From positions 62,001-126,000 of the forward strand of contig JACKBX010000012.1 of the NCBI GenBank assembly GCA_020634375.1: 64,000 nt of DNA. Direction: 5' to 3'. The notes under the pieces were generated by a model, which did no database searches, was not told the origin of the DNA, and saw only the letters and a program-made list of their open reading frames with translations. Positions 49,701-58,205 of this stretch are shown piece after piece; within the stretch, counting starts at the first letter, position 1; each line of letters starts with the position of its first letter. The stretch is from Ardenticatenaceae bacterium (GTDB lineage: Bacteria > Chloroflexota > Anaerolineae > Promineifilales > Promineifilaceae). The position numbers and the translations under genes were made by a program.

Positions 49701-51016
49701 TCGCGGCCTGTGCCCAGCACCATGCCTGTGCCGGGGCCAGCGTAGGGCGGTTTCCAGGCGGGCAGTTCGTTTTCGCCGACGCCGTTGCTGTTGGGGCCGT
49801 TAACGATGCCCTGGGCGGCGACGTTGGAGGCGACGTATTCGCCGTGTGTGGTTTCTCGCACGTCTACCAGGGTGAAGGCGACGAGGTCGCCATTGGCGGG
49901 AGTGAAGCCGCCCCAGAGCCAATCGGAGGCGGGGATGGGCGTGGCGCCATCGGCGATGAAGTAGATGAGGCCGCCGGAGAGGTCGTTGTAGCCGTCGCTG
50001 CCTGCTTGCTGGTTGATGGAGTCCCAGTTGTCGAGGCAGGCGATGGGCATGTCTTGGGTGGCGGGTTCTTCGTCGCTGAAGTCGTCGTCGTTGTCGAGGT
50101 CTACGAATACGGTGTCGTAGTGGCCGGGTTGGGCGGCGTCTACGACGAGGACGGCGACGCGCTGGCCGTAGATGTTCTCAAGCTGTGTGTCGGGGTGGCT
50201 GCCGATGTGGTAGATGCCGCTTTGACTGGCGATGGCGCTGGGCAGGGTGTAGGTGTGGGGCGCGGCGGCGCCGATGGGTTGGTAGGTGCAGGTGGCGGCG
50301 GTGCAGGTGGCGCTGGTGTCGGCGTAGTCACTCAATCCGTCGGCGATGTTGGTTTGGCCGAAGCGCTGGTCGAGGGCGTAGAGGTAGAGGGAGTAGGAGT
50401 CGAACATGAGGGGCCAGCCGTCGTAGGGGGAGGCGGGGTCGTCTACGGTGGCCCAGGTGCCGATGAGGTCGGGGTGACAGAAGTCTATGCCGCTGTCGTT
50501 GATGAGGACTTTGACGCCTTGCCCGGTGTAGCCGTTGGCCCAGGCGTCGTTGGCGTGGTGGATTTCGGGGGTGTCGTACCAGTCTTGGGGGGCGCGGACA
50601 TCGGCGGGGATGGCGCGGTTATTGTGGGGCAGGGTTTGCATGGCGGCGATGCGGTTGGCGAGGGCGGTAGGGTCGGGCGCGGCCCCGTCGAGGAGGTCGG
50701 GGGGCGGGGTGAGGGTGAGGGGGGTGACGGCCGTTACGCCATCTAATTTTGCGATGGTTTCGGCGGGGAGGGGGGTGATGGCGGTAAGTGTGCCGTCGGG
50801 GTTGGGGAACGGCCGTATGAGTATTTGGTCGGCGTAGGGGCCGAGGTCGGCGTGGGGTTGGAGGCGGAGGATGGAATAATTAATAATTAATAATGAATTG
50901 TGAATTTTGAATGGTAAACGGTGAGCGGTGAATTGCTTTTTGCTAATTGCTAATTGCTCATTGCTCATTGCTATGGTGAGGATGATGATGAGGAGTAGGG
51001 CGCGGGTGGTTTTCAT
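46769..51016 (-). CDS. secreted S8 subtilisin-like peptidase with PKD domain
   Basis: A 1415-residue secreted subtilase. After a signal peptide (residues 1-17) comes a stretch to about residue 48 translated from heptamer repeats. The catalytic Asp is near 174 (LINDSGIDFCHPDL), His in TTHGEYVASNVAAQG, Ser in GVSRSAPVVAGILAL near 600. Long beta-rich domains follow, with dockerin-like Asp-rich text (DINGDGNLWTDD), then a PKD domain (LSYLWDFGDGNTSTEANPTH) and the tail MVYLPVVIRP, a common C-terminal ending in Chloroflexota surface proteins. It degrades protein outside the cell. It lies between a RAYT and a tandem repeat array. Confidence 0.9.
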   Translation of the reverse strand: MKTTRALLLIIILTIAMSNEQLAISKKQFTAHRLPFKIHNSLLIINYSILRLQPHADLGPYADQILIRPFPNPDGTLTAITPLPAETIAKLDGVTAVTPLTLTPPPDLLDGAAPDPTALANRIAAMQTLPHNNRAIPADVRAPQDWYDTPEIHHANDAWANGYTGQGVKVLINDSGIDFCHPDLIGTWATVDDPASPYDGWPLMFDSYSLYLYALDQRFGQTNIADGLSDYADTSATCTAATCTYQPIGAAAPHTYTLPSAIASQSGIYHIGSHPDTQLENIYGQRVAVLVVDAAQPGHYDTVFVDLDNDDDFSDEEPATQDMPIACLDNWDSINQQAGSDGYNDLSGGLIYFIADGATPIPASDWLWGGFTPANGDLVAFTLVDVRETTHGEYVASNVAAQGIVNGPNSNGVGENELPAWKPPYAGPGTGMVLGTGRDAKLVANGNYYDSPFYEDGFLFAALGYDGLPGTADDSQIINNSWAEFALHNDGWDVQSRYFEQIAQINPTLTILFGTSNSGPGYGSLAAPAPASAMQVGASTLFGSTTTFDSITGTLQIEGGDVIPFSSRGPDTRGGNGVGVVATGSAATGLRPINQYADGWVSWGAWQGVSRSAPVVAGILALVYDAYYQAHGVWPDTLTAQAILQAGAQDLHYDPLTQGAGLTDALQATTIAGGDGGFYVRPSQWQPGSAPNIPAFTHVVYAGEAATQPFTVTNSGPAPLTLTFASDQLQQMAPAITLPFTTSLYTQEEPLNNARLRHTPDYLIDITSLIPAGTDLLEVNVIFPFSQYDPNGNYVEDSRWSLQLLNWTDINGDGNLWTDDNASGTVNDGEIDLYEYNRFTYDDNRGTALQGRIQQPLVRMADGIFIDLRHTKRSALVPTTSFQIELVAYQHAAWDWLQLPMTMTVAAGETAVFTPTLLVPQTAVPGTVNGALRVSGGGQNSLIPITAQVAARLADGAITLGGTPPAATPLDNGRVRGNIDWGWAVDAGDWRFFYLDGAGVSPAASLIVRSQWAGPAPYTDIDTRIYAPVVDVPAAQNPAHFGPYTLDYAGGSAYLPRGGGKFTFNTVTGGAEEWVAAPLGDGLHLLANQTVLYEGADFAVPFTQTVGTAVLTPTPLIIQTCETSGTIPLTLTTTIDLPNLSGAAFGVYTPTLLAGQQVAQDAPWDASSASFTHTLTLSNTGSLTIDLHGQPGDDLNLYLLFDENGDETFDWNTEVVAASTSFYADETVSLSLPAAGDYLIAVHGNRLMGDTAVFDLTIHAAQGTALSLTGIPTGTISAGTLPLTLGWDHTTPPGTLEYDQLILGPDFAPAALHATVYLLPCDGTGILPAASFTHVPVTAVNAAIPFTNTSTGLNLSYLWDFGDGNTSTEANPTHQFAAPGTFTVTLTVSNELGGDTAVSTLEVRAMVYLPVVIRP
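50868..50978. repeat. AATTATTAATAA / GCAATTA heptamer repeats in S8 signal region
   Basis: Four repeat families follow each other: AATTAATAATTAATAA, TTCAAAATTCACAATTC-type, TTCACCGCTCACCG-type and AGCAATTAGCAA-type units. All are read in frame immediately after the signal peptide core of the S8 peptidase. Confidence 0.8.
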
Positions 51017-51039
51017 GTGTTTCCCCCTGTGGAATGTGA

Positions 51040-51082
51040 AATTTAATTGTCAATTGTCAATGGTCAATAGCCAATTGTCAAT
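51040..51082. repeat. TCAATTG heptamer repeat
   Basis: TCAATTG, TCAATGG, TCAATAG, CCAATTG, TCAATG units with 7-nt period form part of the 407-nt gene-free stretch 51017-51423, just upstream of the S8 peptidase start. Confidence 0.8.
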
Positions 51083-51091
51083 GTGGAATCG

Positions 51092-51385
51092 TTCCTGATA
51101 GTCGTTTAATCGTTCCTAACGGCCGTTGGACCGTTCCTCAGGGTCGTTGAGCCGTTCCTAACAGTCGTTGGACCGTTCCTCAGGGTCGTTGAGCCGTTCC
51201 TAACAGTCGTTTGGTCGTTCCTCAGGGTTGTTGGGCCGTTCCTAACTGTCGTTTGGTCGTTCCTCAGGGTCGTTGAGCCGTTCCTAACTGTCGTTTGGTC
51301 GTTCCTCAGGGTCGTTGAGCCGTTCCTAACGGCCGTTTGGTCGTTCCTCAGGGTCGTTGGGCCATTCCTAACGGCCTCGCAACCA
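51092..51385. repeat. 21-bp tandem repeat array with 42-bp higher-order unit
   Basis: Units begin TTCCT every 21 bp from 51092 to 51365 (about 14 units). Two types alternate: TTCCTAACNGTCGTTTGGTC and TTCCTCAGGGTCGTTGAGCC, each ending in G. TTCCTAAC recurs at exactly 42-bp intervals (51113, 51155, 51197, 51239, 51281, 51323, 51365). Two A-type units carry the ACGGCCGT palindrome in place of NGTCGT. It is noncoding and lies between the rph stop and the S8 peptidase. Confidence 0.92.
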
Positions 51386-51423
51386 TTTCCCCCTTGCTCC
51401 CTTGCTCCTCCGCTCCCCTGCTC

Positions 51424-52140
51424 TTACTTCAGGGCGGCAAGTTGAGCTTCGGCAAGTTGGGTGATGCCGCTGGCGGCGAGGTCGAGGAGGGTGTTGAGTT
51501 GGGCGCGGGGGAAGGGGGCTTTTTCGGCCGTGCCTTGTACTTCGATGAGGTCGCCTGTGCCGGTCATGACGACGTTGAAGTCTACTTCGGCGTTTACATC
51601 TTCTTCGTAGGCTAAATCTAGCAGGGGTTCGCCATTGACGATGCCGACGCTGATGGCGGCGATTTGGTGGGTGAGGACGCTTTCGGGTAAGTCTCCGGCG
51701 GCGATGAGGGGACGCAGGGCGAGCTGTGTGGCTATCCACCCGCCGCAAATGGCGGCGGTGCGTGTGCCGCCATCGGCTTGCAATACGTCGCAGTCGATGA
51801 TGACTTGCCGCTCGCCGAGGGCGTCTAAATCGACGGCCATGCGCAGGCTGCGGCCAATGAGCCGGGAGATTTCTTGGGTGCGGCCTTTGGGCCAGCGCTG
51901 TTCGCGCTGGGTGCGGCGGTGGGTGCTGCGGGGCAGCATGGCGTATTCGGCGGTGAGCCAGCCGTGTTTTTTGCTGCTGTAGCGCAGCCAGTTGGGTAGG
52001 GTGTTGTCGAGGGTGGCGTTGCAGAGGACGTGGGTGTTGCCGAATTGGGCGAGGACGGAGCCTTCGGCCCATTGGGTGTAGCCGAGTTGGAAGGTGATGG
52101 GGCGTAGGTGGTGGGGGGAACGGCCGTTTAGTCTGGTCAT
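51424..52140 (-). CDS. rph: ribonuclease PH
   Basis: A 238-residue phosphorolytic 3'-5' exoribonuclease that trims tRNA 3' ends. RPITFQLGYTQWAEGSVLAQ, GWLTAEYAMLPRSTHRRTQRE, ISRLIGRSLRMAVDL, and CDVLQADGGTRTAAI are RNase PH signatures. VDFNVVMTGTGDLIEVQGTA is also diagnostic. Length fits the family (~240). The ATG at 52140 has GGAG 7 nt upstream; the longer upstream frame is not needed. It is flanked by two very large secreted-protein genes but has no functional link to them. Confidence 0.95.
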   Translation of the reverse strand: MTRLNGRSPHHLRPITFQLGYTQWAEGSVLAQFGNTHVLCNATLDNTLPNWLRYSSKKHGWLTAEYAMLPRSTHRRTQREQRWPKGRTQEISRLIGRSLRMAVDLDALGERQVIIDCDVLQADGGTRTAAICGGWIATQLALRPLIAAGDLPESVLTHQIAAISVGIVNGEPLLDLAYEEDVNAEVDFNVVMTGTGDLIEVQGTAEKAPFPRAQLNTLLDLAASGITQLAEAQLAALK

Positions 52141-52213
52141 GGGGGTCTCCGAATGGTGAATTAGGAATGATAAATGGTGAATATGGGGAGCATTGTAGCA
52201 GATGTGAGGGGTA

Positions 52214-52262
52214 GGGGAAACGGCCGTCTTCAATCCACACTTTTGGAAACGGCCGTTTCCCC
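52214..52262. terminator. hairpin built from two ACGGCCGT palindromes
   Basis: GGGGAAACGGCCGT (52214-52227) and ACGGCCGTTTCCCC (52249-52262) form a perfect 14-bp stem around a 21-nt loop, 9 nt after the end of the alpha-2-macroglobulin gene on the minus strand. On that strand a short CCTACCCCTC follows rather than a U-tract, so a pause or processing site is as likely as termination. Confidence 0.6.
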
Positions 52263-52270
52263 CACCTATT

Positions 52271-55200
52271 TTACTCCCCAGACACCACCAACTGACTGCT
52301 GGCCGAACGGCCCCAGACCGTGAGGTCATACATGGCATACACCTCGGCGGGCAGGGCTGCGAAACGGCCGTCATGCGTAGCCCGCGCCACATAAGTAAAC
52401 ACCCGCCGCCCGGCGTTAAACTCCGTGATGAAAAAGCTCACCTGGCCGCCGCGAATCTCCTTGTAATTGTAGCCATACTCCTGCCAGTAATAGCGCGGTT
52501 GCTGCCACTCATACAGCGCGGCGATATGACTGGTTGTGTTCAGATTCTCATTCAGCGCTTCCAGGCCACCGGGCAGACTGTCTTCCACGATGACATAGGC
52601 GGCGTCTTGCGGCATGGTTACGGTGAGGCGCACCTTCACTAACTGCCCGGCGCTGATGCTTTGCAGCGGCTCGTTGTCCATGCTCAAATATTCCCGCGTC
52701 ACCTGCACCGCGCCGGCGGCGGGGATGTCTGATTGTTCCAAATAGACACGGCCGTTCACCACATAATACAACTGCCCACTGCCATCTTGCGTGATGCGCA
52801 GATCATTAGAACCGGCCCGCATCTGCGCGGCGGGGATTTCCAGACTGACGGCCGGTTCGCCGCGCCCCAGGCTGCCGCTGGCGATGGTCTCGCCATTGAG
52901 CAAAACGGTGTACTGCGTGGCGGCGGCGCTTTCGCTAAAGCTGCTTGCCAGCAAGTGGTCAGTCAGGCCGAGGATGGCAAAAGAGGTTTCGTTGGTGCTG
53001 CCCCAGCCATTTTGCTGGCGCTGCCCCATCAGATAACGCACGATGCCGCCTTCCAACTCGCTGCCGGGCTGAATTTGCACAAAGGCGCTGAGAGCTAATG
53101 CGCTGTTGCGCGTGGTCGAGGCCATTGTTTTGTTGTAGTAGTGGCCGTCTTCACGGTCGCCGCTCCAGTAGACGAGGCCGGATGGGGTGGTGACGGCCGT
53201 TTCCCGCAGCAAATCTAGCACATCCAGCGCCGCCCCATGTTCGCCAATGGCTTCCAGCGCCAGCGCTAATCCGGCACGGCTGAAGGTGTCCAGGTTATCC
53301 AACGAAGCTTGCAGCGCCAGCGTCGCCTCCGCGTTGGGCTGACCGGCGGCGGCCATGCTGTACAGCGCATACGCCCGCGTGCGGATGTCCATGCCGCTCA
53401 AATTGTCGTTGAGCCAGGCAATGCCGCGATCAATCACGCCCTGATCCACCTCGTATCCGGCGTCGCGCACCATTGCCAGCCCAAAGACGACCCATGCGGT
53501 TTGATAATCGTGCGTGCTGTCGTCGTACCACCAGCCCCAGCCGCCGTCGTTGTGCTGGTAGCCATACAGCCGCTGCAAGCTGGCGTTGATTTTGGCAGGC
53601 AAATCCGCTTGCAGGGTGGGGCTGCCCACGCCAAGCTGATTGAAGGCGCGGCCCACGACGGCGTTGGGCAGGGCGCGGCTCATGGTTTGCTCCACGCAGC
53701 CGTAGGGGTAGCCGGTGAGGTATTCCAGACCTTCTAGCAGGGTTCCGGCGATGGAGCGGGAGAGTTCGATGCGTGCGCTGCTGATGGGCAGCGCCCCGGC
53801 GGGCATGTCAATGGTGGTTGCCAGGTCGCCGCTGAATTGGCCGATTTGGGTGGTTACGTCGGGGATAGCTAACGGCCGTATCTCCAACGGCAACTGCACC
53901 GCATCCACGACCACATCGCCGATGCTGGCTTGCACGGTGAGGTCGGCGGTTCCGGCGGAAACGGCCGTTGCCAGCCAACCCACCACGCGCACGCCACCGG
54001 CAGGCACGGTGACGGAGAGGGATGGTGAATGGTGAATGGTGAATAGTGAATTGGGAACGAGGAGTTGGACGGTGATCGTTTGGGTGGATTCGGTGTAGTT
54101 GTGTACCAGGGCGGAAAGCTGCACCTCGTCGTGGGCGGTGAGGGTGCGCGGCAGGATGGGGCGCACGATGACATCTTGATGGACGGTGATGTTGGCGACG
54201 GCCTCGCCGACCTGTGTGTCGGCGGTGGCGGCTTTGGCCGTCAGCCGCCAGCTTGTCAGGTTGTCGGGCAGGGTTACGGTGACGGTGGCTTCGCCGTTCC
54301 AATCGGTGTGCAGGGTGGGAAACCATGCGGCCGTATCTGGGAAATCCTGGCGCGGGTTGGCAATGAGATCGCCATCACCGCCGCCGCCGCCCATGCCGCC
54401 GCCACCACTTTCCCAGAGGTAGCGGCTGGGCGCAAAGGCGTTGTAGGTGTTGACGAGGTTGCGGCGTTGGAAGTAAAAAGCATTAAACATGGGGCCGGAG
54501 AGGTCGGCGCTGAGGGCAAAAATGGCTTCGTCTACCATTGCCAATGAGACTTCGGCGGAGACGGGTTCGCCGTACTCGTTGGTGACGCGTACGGTGAAGC
54601 TGGCTTCGTCACGCGGGGCGTAGGTTTCGCGGTCGGGGGTGATGGTGACGAGCAGGGTTTTGCCGGTGACGGGCACGAGCAGTTCCACAGTGGCCTGGTG
54701 TAGCTGGCTGTCGGCCAATGATTGCCACATCTCTTCGCTGAGGGTGGTGTCTACGCCTTCCCAGGCGTTGACGGTGACGAAGGTGTTGGGGGCGTCGTCG
54801 GGCTGGATGGTGACGGTGACGGCCGTTACCGGGGCGGTCAATTCTACCAACTGCGTGCGCCGCGTTGTGCCGCGCTCGAAGGTGAGCAGCGCCGGGCCAT
54901 CAAAAGCGGATTCGATCAGCAGGTGGGCAGCATCGCCGGGGGCATAGCTTTCCTGGTCGGCGGTGACGCGCAGGGCGCTGTCTATGCCGTACCAATCGGC
55001 GAAGTCGGTGTTGAAGACGTAGACCCAGCGGTTGTAGGCGATGGTGTGTCCCTGGCTGTCTGTGCCGCTGACGCGAATTTGGTAGTAGCCGGGCTGCTGG
55101 ATGGTGAGGGTGTGGCTGGCACGGCCGTTGGCGTCGCTGGTGAGTTGGGCGGATTGGATGACGGTGGTGTATGAGCGACTGTCGCGGTTCCAGCGGCGCA

Positions 55201-58042
55201 GGCTGAGGGTGAGGGCACGGCCGTTCACCGGCTCGCCGTTGATGGTGTTGACGGCGGCTTGCACGGTGAAGGGCTGCTCTGGCGTTTGGAAGTAGTCGAA
55301 ATTGTTTAGCGTCACTTTTTCGGCGGCGCTGTAGATATAGAAAACGGCGCTGCCGCTGACGGTTTGGCGGCTGCCGTCGTCTACGGTCACTTCCACGCCC
55401 CAGGCGTTTTGGCGCACGTTGCTGCCCCAATCGCCATAGCCGGCGTAGTAGTCGTATCCCTCGTTGGCCTGGGCGTCGAAGGTGAAGGTGAAACGGCCGT
55501 CCGCGTCTGTTTGCCCGCTGATGGGGGTGCGGTAGCTGAGATACCAGGTGAAATCGTTGCCATCTTCGGGCGACATCCAGCGGTAGTGCGGCGAGAGCGA
55601 GTAGAAATTGACCTCTAGCGGCGCATTGGCTACCGGCTCGCCGAAGAAGTAGCGGCTGTCTACGGTGACGGCGATTTGCTGACCGTCCACGTAGCGGTCG
55701 CTGTCGGCGCTGAGGATAACTTCGTAGTCGGGTTTGCGGTAGTCTTGCACTTTGAAGGTCTGGCGGTGAACGCTGGCGTCGCGCAGGGCGTCGCCGTTCA
55801 GGGCTATTTCGATGGCGTAGTCGCCGAGCATGGCCCCTTCTGCTACCTGGAAGCTGCCGTCAACTGTACCAAAGTCGTTAGTGGTGAGGGTGAGGGTTTG
55901 GACGACGTTGTTGCGGGCGTCGCGCATTCGGGCGGTAACGGCCGTGCCTGCGGGCAACATGCTCAACAGGGCGTCATCATCGCGGCGGATGATGGCTTTG
56001 AAGAAGACGGTTTGGCCGGGGCGGTAGATGGGGCGTTCGGTGTAGATGTAGACGGCCGTGTCTTGTGTTGTTGGGCGAGAACCCCACCAGCCGCTGCTGC
56101 CGCCCCATTCCCAGGTGAGGCCGCTGACGGCGCGGTCGTCGCCATGACCGGCGATGACGATGAGCGGTTCTGGGTCGCGGTTGATGACGGTGGAGAACAC
56201 GCCGCTGCTGTCGCTTGTGCCCTGGGCGATTAATGTGCCATTGCGGGCGTAGATTTGCACCTCTGCGTCGGGGGCGGGCACGCCGTTTATGTCTGTGACC
56301 CAGGTTGTGAGCTGGTTTTCGGCCTGTTTGACGACAAGGGCGTAGCTGCTGAGGACGACGATGATCTGGTCGTTGAGGTTTCCTGCATTGAGGTTGAGGA
56401 TGTAGAGTCCGGGAGGTACGTCATCTGGGATGATGACTTCGCGGATGTGGTCGCTGTGCCCGCCAGTAGCGCTGCTGTTGGCGGGCCAGGAGGTTACCAG
56501 GACAGATCCTTCTGTGCTAATGGGGCGATTGGTTTCCCAACCGGCCCCGCCGCGGAAACCGGAGGCGTAGCGATCTAAAAATTGGGTGGTGTTAAGTTGG
56601 TAGAGGTCGAAGGTGACGCTGTCCAGGTTGGCGCGGTTGGTGAGGACGTATTGGATGGTGCGACGGCCGTTCACATCCACTACCTGTGCATTAGGGCCAT
56701 AGCCAAAATGGGCCACTTTTTGCACGTTCGTTGTGCGGAATGACCAACTGTAGCTGCCGTTGAGTACTGATTCCCCTTCCAGGCCAACGGCTTCTGAGGT
56801 GATGGCGACGGTGTACTCAGTATATTCGTCGAACATGCCAGCATCGGGCTGGAAGATGAGGGTGGTCTCATTCCAGCGGATGGTTCCGCTGATGGCGGGG
56901 GTGATGCTGAGGGCGGCGGCGGTTTTGGCCTCGTCCATCAAGCGGTCAAAGGTGACGCGGATGGCGGCGGTAGGCTGGATGCTGCTGCCGGTGGGAGCAG
57001 CGTTGAGGATGGCGGGCGGGGTGGTGAAGCTGTGGGCGGCAGGAAGGGGTACGGTGTCGCCAAATTGATCGCGCAGTGTGCCCGTGAAGGCGATGGTGTA
57101 GGTGGTTTCGGTAGGTAATCGCCCAGCAGGGTCTAACGTGGCGACGGTTCCGCTTTCATCCCAAATGAGGTCGGCCATTAGTGGCGGGGATACATTGAGG
57201 GCTGCACGCACGCTGGCATCGTCCATAGGGTAGTTAAAAACAATTTGTATGGGAGTGTAGGGCGTGTAAGTGCCGGGGCCGGTGAGAGCGTCTAGGGCTG
57301 CGGCTAGATGATATTCCCAGGTATAGGTTTGCAGTAGGGGAGCGCCGGTGTCGTCAACGGCCGTTTTGTCCAGCCTGAAGTGATAGTTTGTGTCGTAGGC
57401 CAGCCGCCGCGTAGGGGTGATGGTGAGCTGATTGTCGCGCCAGGCTGTGTCGAAGGTAAGGGTGGGGGTGATTTGCAGAGCGGCCATGACGCTGTCGCGG
57501 TTCATGCTGCGGTTGAATTGTAGTTTGATGGCGGGCTGGCGTTCGGTGATGGCACCGCCTACGGGTATGCGCTGGGTGAGCAGGGGCGCAAAGCCGGTGT
57601 GCATCCGCCAGCGCTGCACTTGCTCAAATTGTAGGCCGCTGGCGCTGCTGAGGCGGCTGTTGAGGGTGATGAGGTAGGTGTGGTTTTGGCCGAAGCTGGT
57701 GTTTGGAGTGAAGGTGAGGGTCATGCCGTCGTCTTGCCAGGAGAATTGGCCGTTGATGACAGGGGAGATGAGAAACGGCCGTGCTACATCGGTGTTCATG
57801 GGCTGGTTGAAGTGCAGCACCAGGGCGTCTTGTGGCGGGAAGTCCTCGGTGGTGGTGGGAAAGGTGACGGCGAGTGTGTCGGGTAGGGGGGTAGGGAGCA
57901 GGAATTGGGAAACGGGGGTTTGGGCAACGGCCGTTGTCGTGGGCATCAACTCGTCAATGGAAAAGGCGTCTTTTTCTGCCTGCTGACAGCCGCTTAAGAG
58001 GAATAGGACAATCAGAATAATAAAGATGGTTTGCTGTTTCAT
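52271..58042 (-). CDS. alpha-2-macroglobulin family lipoprotein with thioester
   Basis: A 1923-residue bacterial alpha-2-macroglobulin. It begins with a lipobox (LLSGC, Cys19). Four Big_5-like immunoglobulin domains follow to about residue 440 (FNQPMNTDVARPFLISP; FNRSMNRDSVMAALQITP; FNYPMDDASVRAALNVSP). MG domains then contain YIYTERPIYRPGQTVFFKAI. The thioester is GYPYGCVEQTMS (CVEQ), with the alpha-helical thioester domain after it. Such proteins trap foreign proteases at the cell surface. Residues near 1343 (NSLFTIHHSPSLS) are translated heptamer repeat. GGAGG lies 7 nt before ATG 58042. Confidence 0.92.
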   Translation of the reverse strand: MKQQTIFIILIVLFLLSGCQQAEKDAFSIDELMPTTTAVAQTPVSQFLLPTPLPDTLAVTFPTTTEDFPPQDALVLHFNQPMNTDVARPFLISPVINGQFSWQDDGMTLTFTPNTSFGQNHTYLITLNSRLSSASGLQFEQVQRWRMHTGFAPLLTQRIPVGGAITERQPAIKLQFNRSMNRDSVMAALQITPTLTFDTAWRDNQLTITPTRRLAYDTNYHFRLDKTAVDDTGAPLLQTYTWEYHLAAALDALTGPGTYTPYTPIQIVFNYPMDDASVRAALNVSPPLMADLIWDESGTVATLDPAGRLPTETTYTIAFTGTLRDQFGDTVPLPAAHSFTTPPAILNAAPTGSSIQPTAAIRVTFDRLMDEAKTAAALSITPAISGTIRWNETTLIFQPDAGMFDEYTEYTVAITSEAVGLEGESVLNGSYSWSFRTTNVQKVAHFGYGPNAQVVDVNGRRTIQYVLTNRANLDSVTFDLYQLNTTQFLDRYASGFRGGAGWETNRPISTEGSVLVTSWPANSSATGGHSDHIREVIIPDDVPPGLYILNLNAGNLNDQIIVVLSSYALVVKQAENQLTTWVTDINGVPAPDAEVQIYARNGTLIAQGTSDSSGVFSTVINRDPEPLIVIAGHGDDRAVSGLTWEWGGSSGWWGSRPTTQDTAVYIYTERPIYRPGQTVFFKAIIRRDDDALLSMLPAGTAVTARMRDARNNVVQTLTLTTNDFGTVDGSFQVAEGAMLGDYAIEIALNGDALRDASVHRQTFKVQDYRKPDYEVILSADSDRYVDGQQIAVTVDSRYFFGEPVANAPLEVNFYSLSPHYRWMSPEDGNDFTWYLSYRTPISGQTDADGRFTFTFDAQANEGYDYYAGYGDWGSNVRQNAWGVEVTVDDGSRQTVSGSAVFYIYSAAEKVTLNNFDYFQTPEQPFTVQAAVNTINGEPVNGRALTLSLRRWNRDSRSYTTVIQSAQLTSDANGRASHTLTIQQPGYYQIRVSGTDSQGHTIAYNRWVYVFNTDFADWYGIDSALRVTADQESYAPGDAAHLLIESAFDGPALLTFERGTTRRTQLVELTAPVTAVTVTIQPDDAPNTFVTVNAWEGVDTTLSEEMWQSLADSQLHQATVELLVPVTGKTLLVTITPDRETYAPRDEASFTVRVTNEYGEPVSAEVSLAMVDEAIFALSADLSGPMFNAFYFQRRNLVNTYNAFAPSRYLWESGGGGMGGGGGDGDLIANPRQDFPDTAAWFPTLHTDWNGEATVTVTLPDNLTSWRLTAKAATADTQVGEAVANITVHQDVIVRPILPRTLTAHDEVQLSALVHNYTESTQTITVQLLVPNSLFTIHHSPSLSVTVPAGGVRVVGWLATAVSAGTADLTVQASIGDVVVDAVQLPLEIRPLAIPDVTTQIGQFSGDLATTIDMPAGALPISSARIELSRSIAGTLLEGLEYLTGYPYGCVEQTMSRALPNAVVGRAFNQLGVGSPTLQADLPAKINASLQRLYGYQHNDGGWGWWYDDSTHDYQTAWVVFGLAMVRDAGYEVDQGVIDRGIAWLNDNLSGMDIRTRAYALYSMAAAGQPNAEATLALQASLDNLDTFSRAGLALALEAIGEHGAALDVLDLLRETAVTTPSGLVYWSGDREDGHYYNKTMASTTRNSALALSAFVQIQPGSELEGGIVRYLMGQRQQNGWGSTNETSFAILGLTDHLLASSFSESAAATQYTVLLNGETIASGSLGRGEPAVSLEIPAAQMRAGSNDLRITQDGSGQLYYVVNGRVYLEQSDIPAAGAVQVTREYLSMDNEPLQSISAGQLVKVRLTVTMPQDAAYVIVEDSLPGGLEALNENLNTTSHIAALYEWQQPRYYWQEYGYNYKEIRGGQVSFFITEFNAGRRVFTYVARATHDGRFAALPAEVYAMYDLTVWGRSASSQLVVSGE
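54018..54057. repeat. GGTGAAT heptamer repeat inside the alpha-2-macroglobulin gene
   Basis: GGTGAAT occurs at 7-nt spacing (GATGGTGAATGGTGAATGG, then GTGAATAGTGAATTG). It is in frame and encodes a short Ser/His/Thr-rich insert between two beta strands. Confidence 0.82.
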
Positions 58043-58079
58043 CACTGGGCCTCCTGTGGCGCAAAAAGTGAGTTACTCA

Positions 58080-58118
58080 TAACTATTTACGATTGGCGAT
58101 TGACGATTGGTGATTGGC
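58080..58118. repeat. CGATTGG heptamer repeat
   Basis: CGATTGG, CGATTGA, CGATTGG, TGATTGG with exact 7-nt period, upstream of the alpha-2-macroglobulin gene. Confidence 0.8.
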
Positions 58119-58205
58119 AACCGTTAGTTTGAGTATATTGCGAGGAGGGCGGGGGGTGTTTGACGGGAGGGCGTTGGTTGGGGTACGGCCGTTCTATGCT
58201 GACGT

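Noticed and set aside
49844..50746. 300-aa Gly/Val-rich frame
   Set aside because: Antisense of the subtilase catalytic domain; composition reflects codon bias of the real gene.
51092..51385. CRISPR array or coding repeat
   Set aside because: The period is 21 bp with no unique spacers. It contains stops in the relevant frames and lacks a start or flanking domain.
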